Both the position numbers and the translations under genes were made by a program. Shown here one piece after another: positions 33,053-39,500 of a stretch of 42,165 nt of DNA. Positions within the stretch are counted from its first letter, which is position 1; each line of letters opens with the position of its first letter. Source of the DNA: Verrucomicrobiaceae bacterium (lineage in GTDB: Bacteria > Verrucomicrobiota > Verrucomicrobiia > Verrucomicrobiales > Akkermansiaceae); contig JAIXPW010000165.1 in assembly GCA_027485995.1 (NCBI GenBank), positions 1-42,165 on the forward strand, in the 5' to 3' direction. Under the pieces are notes generated by a model that saw nothing but the letters and a program-made list of their open reading frames with translations, made no database searches and was not told the DNA's origin.

Positions 33053-34236
33053 GCCACTTGCAGGTTGGAGAGTTTCTTGCCATTCGGTCCGATTGACCAG
33101 ATTGCCAGCGCCTCACGCTTCGGCATGGCTCCGACGTAGTGCCTTCGAAGCATCTCCATCCCGCCCGTGTGGCCATGCTCGAAAATGAGTTGTTCGATCG
33201 GTTTGCCCATCGCGACAGACACGGTTGCGGCCGTGTGGCGTAGAGCGTTCGCTGGCCACTCTGGGAGGCTTGCGGGCGGCACCGGGTCCGGCAGTAGGTC
33301 ACTCCACACGCGGAAGCCTGCAAGGCGTCTCACGGCCTTCTGCTTGCGCTCCCAATCGGGCGGGGTGACATCCTCCTTGATTGGATAGGCCTTGAGCCAT
33401 TCGGCGAGCGGGGGAGGCATTTGAACGAATCGCCGGCGCTTGGTCTTCGAGCTGACAGCGGGAACCGTGATTCCCTCGCTCGTCACGTCCTCGGGCGTCA
33501 ATCGGTCGATCTCCAGTTGACGCATGCCGGTGAAGAGCGCGATAGCGAAAGCGGGCACCGTCTCGGGGAAATGCTTCTCTGCGGCCTGCATGAGGGCCTT
33601 GGCCTGCGCGGCTGTCAGTGTCCCGATCTCACCGGAAACGGAATCCTTCGATTCGAGATGCTGGATCGGTTCCGCTTCACACCATTTCCTCGGGGGCTTC
33701 GCGCACCATCGCCAGATTGCCCGGACAAGTCGGAGGTTCTGATTGAATGCGCCGGGGCCTCCCGTGGTGGCCTCCAGATGCGCTTGAAGCTCTTCCCCGG
33801 TGATGGTGGCCAGCATGCGATTGGGGAAGGCGGCAATCAGCTTGTCGCCGCGTAGTCGATAGGCCTGCGCCTGCTTTTCACTGGCACCCGGTTTGCTTGC
33901 GCGGAAGTCGGCAATAGCGGTCTCGATGGCGACGCTTGCCCGATTGCGCGTCTCGGCGTCCACAAAGCGCCTGACAGCCTCAAGGAGGCCAATCCCGAAA
34001 GGTTCCAGCAAAGCGGCGGCGGCAGTGGCCTGATCGGCCAAGCTCGGGGCAATGGCGAGCGACTGCTCTCCGAACGTCTTCAGCTTCTCCTTGAACTCGG
34101 CAGAGGCAGCGAGGGCGAGTGCCTGGGTGCGGTAGAAATACTGCTGCCGCTTGCCCGTCTCCGAGACCTTGGCCGGGATATTGATGCGCCATCCACTGGC
34201 GCTGTTTTTCGGGGAAAATCGGATCGGCTTGGCCAT
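33049..34236 (-). CDS. int: Tyrosine recombinase (integrase) of the element
   Basis: This 395-residue phage-type integrase has an N-terminal arm-binding-type region, a core-binding domain around 80-190 and a catalytic domain from about 205. Visible active-site residues are Arg239 in FTGMRQLEID, a probable beta-hairpin Lys near 264-266, Arg333 in NALRHTAA, His356 in FEHGHTGG and the nucleophile Tyr367 in RRHYVG. The residue three before Arg333, usually His, is Asn330. It stands next to attR, as expected for the enzyme that recombines the 49-bp core in tRNA-Arg. An inverted repeat overlaps its start codon. Confidence 0.95.
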   Translation of the reverse strand: MAKPIRFSPKNSASGWRINIPAKVSETGKRQQYFYRTQALALAASAEFKEKLKTFGEQSLAIAPSLADQATAAAALLEPFGIGLLEAVRRFVDAETRNRASVAIETAIADFRASKPGASEKQAQAYRLRGDKLIAAFPNRMLATITGEELQAHLEATTGGPGAFNQNLRLVRAIWRWCAKPPRKWCEAEPIQHLESKDSVSGEIGTLTAAQAKALMQAAEKHFPETVPAFAIALFTGMRQLEIDRLTPEDVTSEGITVPAVSSKTKRRRFVQMPPPLAEWLKAYPIKEDVTPPDWERKQKAVRRLAGFRVWSDLLPDPVPPASLPEWPANALRHTAATVSVAMGKPIEQLIFEHGHTGGMEMLRRHYVGAMPKREALAIWSIGPNGKKLSNLQVA

Positions 34237-34262
34237 GAGGTGAGCTTGCCTTATTCACCTCA
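34236..34262. promoter_or_regulatory. Palindrome at the integrase start, candidate operator
   Basis: A perfect 8-bp inverted repeat, TGAGGTGA at 34236-34243 and TCACCTCA at 34255-34262, has an 11-bp spacer and touches the integrase start codon. It is placed so that a bound regulator, for example one of the HTH proteins of the element, or an RNA hairpin could block integrase translation or transcription. Confidence 0.5.
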
Positions 34263-34343
34263 AAAATCAATCAAATGCGTGATTTCCTTGTTTTGCCTAA
34301 AATGTCACCACTGGAAACCAGAGGGTTACGCGGCTTCCGTTTC

Positions 34344-34392
34344 CCTTCTAAGCGGACGGTCACTGGTTCGAATCCAGTCGGGCGTGCTTTCA
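34344..34392. repeat. attR, right copy of the 49-bp core repeat
   Basis: This is the perfect copy of 25343-25391, holding the 3' half of tRNA-Arg without its 5' half, so it is not a functional tRNA. It is 107 bp upstream of the integrase start and marks the right border of the element. The 224 bp after it (34393-34616) contain no gene that I can support. Confidence 0.95.
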
Positions 34393-34616
34393 CGCCATCT
34401 AACAACGGTCCGGAGGACGCACTTTGGATGGACCGATGGAGGTCAATCCAGTTGGGAGTGCTGTCAGCTCAGTGCGGCGGCTTCCATCCGCTGCATGTCA
34501 GGCAAACTTCACTTCGGAACAGGCTGCTGGATCGACCAGCCACGCCGAACACCTTGAATGGACCAGTTGGCAAGACGTATCTTCAACCAGTCAACTCCGC
34601 ATGGCCATTTCCTGGA

Positions 34617-35231
34617 TTAGGACTTCCTGCGGCGCAGGGATAGGGATGCAATGATGGTGACCAGCAAAGCGAGCCCAACACCTGCCCACACAACCCATTG
34701 GGCCCGCCACCAGGGAAGCTTCACGAAAATGGCAGGAGTTCGGTCTCCGGGAACGAGCAATGACCAGCGTGGGGTTTTCTCCCCTGGTGCAGGCATCCAA
34801 AACAGCACGACCTGACCGCTGGTTTCGGGAACGAGAAAGTTGACATTCTCCTCCGTTGCGGGCCAGGTCCAGGACGCCTCCAGAAGCTTGTCGGAATGCG
34901 AGCTGTCCTCGGCTGTCTTGGGCATCGGTGATCCGGGGTCACGCGCGGCACGAGGTGCCATCACCAGCGGCGTCAGTTCATCAAGGCGCTGATTCTTTCC
35001 GGGCGTGCCTACCTCGATCCGCACGGCGTCGGCCAGTACTTTGCGAGCCTCGGCTTCGTCGGCGATCATGGGGTTGTCGCCGTATTGCGCCACGATCCGC
35101 AAGTTCAGCGTTCCGTCCTGAGCCTCAAGCCGGGCCTCCAGAAACTCGCCTCCATGACCATACAAAAGCAGGGGTAGCACACTTGCTACCCCTGCGATGA
35201 TTTGGACGATGAATCGCAAAAGTCGATTCAC
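34617..35231 (-). CDS. Exported protein with C-terminal membrane anchor
   Basis: I take the GTG at 35229-35231, which overlaps the stop of the propeller gene (GTGA), as start. This gives 204 residues with signal-like MNRLLRFIVQIIAGVASVLP. The middle part is a mixed domain without known motifs (GTLNLRIVAQYGDNPMIADEA onward). The C-terminus has one membrane helix followed by RRRKS, as in a single-pass anchor (WVVWAGVGLALLVTIIASL). A start further upstream would run through the neighbouring gene. It is translationally coupled to the exported beta-propeller protein, so both may act together in the envelope. Confidence 0.65.
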   Translation of the reverse strand: MNRLLRFIVQIIAGVASVLPLLLYGHGGEFLEARLEAQDGTLNLRIVAQYGDNPMIADEAEARKVLADAVRIEVGTPGKNQRLDELTPLVMAPRAARDPGSPMPKTAEDSSHSDKLLEASWTWPATEENVNFLVPETSGQVVLFWMPAPGEKTPRWSLLVPGDRTPAIFVKLPWWRAQWVVWAGVGLALLVTIIASLSLRRRKS

Positions 35232-36169
35232 TTCTTCACATTCCAACGCAGCACCCGACCCCACTGGTTCCATTCGGTCTCGAGAATGTTGCCGTCGTTG
35301 TCAAAGGTGATGCCGTGGGGCGAGGTGACCGTGCCCTGCTGCCAGTCCTTGGGCGCGATGCCTGGCGTGTTGGTCGGCTTGGGGGAAACGCCAAGTTCGG
35401 CCACGAGCTTGTTGTCCTTGTCCCAGACACTGACGCGGCCGGCGATTTCAGCCACACACATGAGGTCGCCATGGAAGCTGGCGCTGCTTGGGTTGCGCAG
35501 TCCCTTGTCCGAAATCGTTCCGATGATTTTGCCATCCAGATCGAGGTGCAACATGCGGTTGTTGCCACGGTCGAGGGCGACAATGCGCTCAGGGGAGAAA
35601 CGTTTGTCGATGAAGATCTTGTGGGTGTTCTTGAAGTTCCACGGTTCTACAGGGCCACCGAACACCTGCTTGAACTTGCCCGTGCGGTCGAAGACGAAGA
35701 TCCAGCTCTTGCCATAGCCGTCCACGATGTAGATATCGCCGTTGCTCGCGACGTCGCAGCCGGTCAGTTTCAGCGCACCCTTGTCGGCGGGGAAAGCGTC
35801 CTTGGGAATTTCCAGGACCACCTTGCCGTCGAGGTCGCACTTGATGAAGCGGTTTTCATTCAGCACCGAGGCGAAGATATACTCCTTGCCCTCATCCTTG
35901 CGGATCACGAAACCGTGCAGGGAGTTCGGTACCTTGAGCACCTTGAGGAACTTGCCATCAGGACCATAGACAAGGAGGCCGCCCTCCTTGTTGTCCTGAA
36001 CGCTGACGTAAAAGTTACCGGCGCTGTCACAGGCGATCTCACCGTGGCTGTTGCCCAGATTCTCCTGCCCGGGAGGCGCAGAGATGAAGTCGGGAAGCAG
36101 GGAGTAGGTCACCTCGGCGCAGGCGGTTGAGGCCATTGCTAGAATTGGAAGCAGGGATAAGAATTTCAT
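35228..36169 (-). CDS. Exported NHL/six-bladed beta-propeller protein
   Basis: This 313-residue protein starts MKFLSLLPILAMASTACA, a signal peptide. Repeated blade units follow: HGEIACDSAGNFYVSV, GLLVYGPDGKFLKVL, VASNGDIYIVDGYGKSWIFV, RMLHLDLDGKIIGTI and PHGITFDNDGNILETEWN. Such periodic GNxY/I and DGK phrases are typical of NHL or SMP-30-like propellers. They may bind ligands or have lactonase-type activity, but no clear catalytic site is visible. It overlaps the following membrane-anchored protein gene by 3 bp. Its promoter lies in the 348-bp region shared with the divergent GH30 gene. Confidence 0.78.
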   Translation of the reverse strand: MKFLSLLPILAMASTACAEVTYSLLPDFISAPPGQENLGNSHGEIACDSAGNFYVSVQDNKEGGLLVYGPDGKFLKVLKVPNSLHGFVIRKDEGKEYIFASVLNENRFIKCDLDGKVVLEIPKDAFPADKGALKLTGCDVASNGDIYIVDGYGKSWIFVFDRTGKFKQVFGGPVEPWNFKNTHKIFIDKRFSPERIVALDRGNNRMLHLDLDGKIIGTISDKGLRNPSSASFHGDLMCVAEIAGRVSVWDKDNKLVAELGVSPKPTNTPGIAPKDWQQGTVTSPHGITFDNDGNILETEWNQWGRVLRWNVKK

Positions 36170-36517
36170 GATTCAAATGCAGTTAGCTTTCTCGGTTATC
36201 AGCGGTCAAGCATTCTCGCGTGGAAGAGAAACGACGAAACCCAAAGGATCTTTCCAAAAAAGGAAACCGAAGGGACCCAAACTGAAAAGGATATCCCCTT
36301 GGCCAAGGGCCTGTTCGAACCGGGCGCGAGTCTCGAGTAGAGGCACTTTCCGGTTAGAGCGAAACCGATCACTTGAAGCTCCGGCCTCCCTTCAAAGACT
36401 CACATTGGACGGAAACAAATCCTGCGGAATCTGCTAATTTGGTTTTCAAATTCCGTCCGATCCCTGTCAGACCTTCTCTGCGGCCCAGCCGCTCTTCCCA
36501 CTCGCCTTACGGGCCAA
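36170..36517. promoter_or_regulatory. Divergent intergenic region with an inverted repeat
   Basis: This 348-bp stretch between two divergent exported-protein genes contains no gene. It shows a perfect 8-bp inverted repeat, GGACGGAA (36407-36414) and TTCCGTCC (36451-36458), that encloses AT-rich wording. There are also purine-rich runs near 36225-36290. The repeat is about 60 bp before the ATG of the GH30 gene and could be an operator or a leader hairpin. No clear -10/-35 pair was identified. Confidence 0.4.
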
Positions 36518-39500
36518 ATGCACTTTCGCGGTCTGATCATTCCATTCCTTCTATCGGCAGCCAGAGTGCTTGCCGCAGACGGGTCGTGGACAGGTGTCTC
36601 GGGCGGAAACTGGAGTGACTCGACGAAATGGGCCTCGGCCGTCGCGGCGGATGGAGCTGGCTTCACCGCCAATTTCAACACCCTCAACCCAACCTCGGAC
36701 ACCACCGTCAATCTCGATTCAGCCCGGACTCTCGGCAACCTCCTGTTCGGAGATACGGATCTCTCCAGCCCCGCCTCGTGGACCTTGGCCAATGCTGGAA
36801 ACGCCGCAAACAGGCTGACCCTCTCAGGCACCACGCCGACCCTCACGGTCAACGCGCTCGGCCTTGGGAAATCCGCCACCGTCAGCGCCGTCATCGATGG
36901 CACGACCAGTCTCACGAAAACCGGTGTCGGAATGCTCGTCCTGAGCGGGGCGAACACCTACACGGGCCCCACTGACATCAGTGCCGGCGTCCTCAATGTT
37001 GCGTCCCTGACCGACTACGGCGTTGCCGGATCGCTCGGGGCCCGCTCAGCCGCTTCCGAAATCGCCAGCGGAAATGGCATCGGCATTCACCTGAACGGCG
37101 GCACCTTGCAATACACCGGCAGCACCGCCCAGAGCACCAATCGCCAGATCCGCATCCTCAACGGCACGTCACCCACCATCGACGCCTCGGGCACCGGGTC
37201 TGGAACGATCAGTTTCACCTACAGCGGCACCAACACCAATCTCTTCGACACTCCCGGCACCCGCACCCTCAACCTGATCGGCTCGAATACCGGCAACAAC
37301 CTGTTCGCCATCGCCCTCACCAATCAGGGGTCGAATGCCACCAGCCTCGTGAAGGACGGCGCGGGCACCTGGGGCATTTCCGGAAACAACACCTTCACCG
37401 GACCCACCGACGTGAGGGGAGGCAGGCTCAAGCTTGGCTCGGCAAGCGCCTTGGGAAGTTCCACCAACAAGACATCGGCTGTCACGGTCAGCGGAGGAGG
37501 CATTCTGGATTTCGCCGGTTTTACGCCCACCGCAGTGGTCCCGCTCACCTTGAACAGCAACGCCAATGGCTTCGATGTCGGGGCGTTTCTCAACTCCGGA
37601 ACGACCGCCGTGGTGTATCCGGGCCCCATCACCCTCATCCAACAGACAAGGTTCGGTGGCACTGGGGCCATGCAATTGACCGGGGCGGTCACGGGAAACG
37701 GTGTTAGATTCATCAAGGACAGCCTCGGTCTACTGGAAATGCAGAACAGCGGGACGGTGACCCTCGGCGCGTTCCAAGGGAATCGCGGCACGCTCCAGGT
37801 GAATGCCGGTTCGGCGCTCAATTTCACCAGTCTCGAAGTCGGAACCGGCAACAGCGTTGGGGCCGGTCTCTCGCTCAATGGAGGCTCGGTGACGTCCACC
37901 GGCCAGGCGCGCTTCGGGCAGGGGAGTGGCTCTGCAAGCGGCACGCTGAATCTCCTCGCCGGCACCCTCACCGTCCCGGCCCTCACCAAGGGATCCCTCA
38001 CGTTCAATGTGAACTTCGATGGAGGCACCTTGAAGGCCAATGCGAACAGCGCCACGTTCTTTGCCGCCGCCACCAACGCGAAGGTGAAATCCGGCGGCGC
38101 GGTCATCGATGATGGCGGCTTTTCCATCACCATCGCCCAGGCGCTGAGCGAGGACACGGCCTCCACCGGCGGCGGTCTCGCCAAGTCCGGCACTGGCATC
38201 CTCAGGCTCAGCGGAACTAACACGTTTAGCGGTCCCACCACGATCAGCGCCGGCACGCTCGCGCTTGGCGCGACGGGGTCGATCTCCAACACCTCGAGCA
38301 TCAGCCTGGCAGCAGGAACCCGCTTCGATCTGTCGGCGTTTCCCAGTTATCTCTGGCCGACCACCCTCCCGCTCGTGTCCAGCGGCGGGGAGCTTGTTGG
38401 CGGTACAAACATCGACCTCGGCACCGCACCGATCACCCTGAATTTCACCCCCACCTCGTTCACGGGAGATGCCGCGAGTCCTGCGTTAAGGATTTCCTCC
38501 GGGTCCCTGGTTCTCAACGGAGCCCTTCAGATCAACAACACCTCGCCCACGCCGCTCGGCAATGGCACCTACGTCATCATTTCGCAAAGCAACGGCCTGA
38601 TTTCCGGAAATCCCGTGTTCAGCGGGACGGTCGGTGGACAGGGGATCCAGGCGGGAAAGTCCTGCGAGCTAAGGATGATTGGCGGAACTCTTCTCCTCGT
38701 CGTGGCCAGCCCGCAGGCGACCACCACGACGGTTTCCCGCAACACCGGCACGTCGGCAACTTGCGTCTATGGAGACTCGCTCCAGTTTGTCGTCAGCGTC
38801 AGCCCGTCCACCGCCTACGGCAAGGTCCAGTTGTTCGACGGCGGCCTCGCGGGCACCTTGCTCGGCACGGCGGATCTCGTGGATGGCTCTTGTACCATCA
38901 CCCCGGCCCGAACGGCTCTGGCTCCTGGATCGCACTCGAACATCGTCGCTCGTTTCTCAGCGACTCCGTTGTTTTTCGCCAGCACCTCCGCACCGCTTTC
39001 CCCTGCGCAGTCGGTCGCGGTGAAACCACTCACCCTCACGTCACCGGTCGCTCTCGATAAACTCTACGATGCCACCAACGTTGCCGCCCTCTCCGGCACG
39101 CTGTCCGGTGTGGAAAGCGGCGACAGCGTTTCATGGAACCCAACAGGAGTTTTCGCAACTTCCAGCCCGGGCACGAACATCGCCGTCACCTCCACCGCCA
39201 CCCTCACCGGGGCTTCTGAGGGAAGATATGTGCTCATCCAGCCGACCGGTCTTTCGGCCAACATCATCGCCTCCAACATCTGGACCGGCGGGGCGGGGGG
39301 CTCCGGCACCAATCTCGCCACCGGCACGAATTATTCCCCGACCGCCACCACCGGAAATCCGTTCAACGCGGTCTTCAACGGCACCGATCCCGTCGCCACG
39401 GATCTCACGCTTTCCTCTGCCATTGGAGGAGCCGTCGGCACGAGCGGAATGGTCTTCGGCTTCGCCGGCGGGCAGACGAATCCCGTCACGATCACCGGTT

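Larger units (their letters stand above)
25343..34392 (-). mobile_element. 9.0-kb tRNA-Arg-integrated element, probable phage satellite
   Basis: Bounded by a perfect 49-bp direct repeat of the tRNA-Arg 3' half, the element encodes about 17 genes, all on the minus strand. From right to left they are integrase, unknown, AlpA-like HTH, small protein, winged-helix protein, DnaC-like ATPase, small protein, P27 small terminase, HTH, HK97 prohead protease, three unknown genes, a structured non-coding region and four small genes. I found no large terminase, portal, major capsid of a known type, tail or lysis genes. Packaging and maturation functions without a full particle gene set are typical of satellites that exploit a helper phage. 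No CTAACAG heptamer occurs inside, unlike the host-type sequence. Confidence 0.88.

Noticed and set aside
34346..34386. Second tRNA-Arg gene at the right border
   Set aside because: Only the 3' half from the anticodon stem onward is present; the 5' half is missing, so it is attR and not a gene.
25343..34392. Complete prophage
   Set aside because: At 9.0 kb, without large terminase, portal, typical capsid, tail or lysis genes, it cannot be a self-sufficient tailed phage.
34393..34616. Small plus-strand open frames to the right of attR
   Set aside because: They are short, overlap one another in different frames and have no domain or start signal, so I treat this as gene-free flank.
37324..38301. 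Minus-strand open frame of 325 codons, Pro- and Val-rich, opposite the GH30 giant gene
   Set aside because: Antisense of Ser/Thr/Gly-rich repeat coding sequence; no motifs and no start signals.
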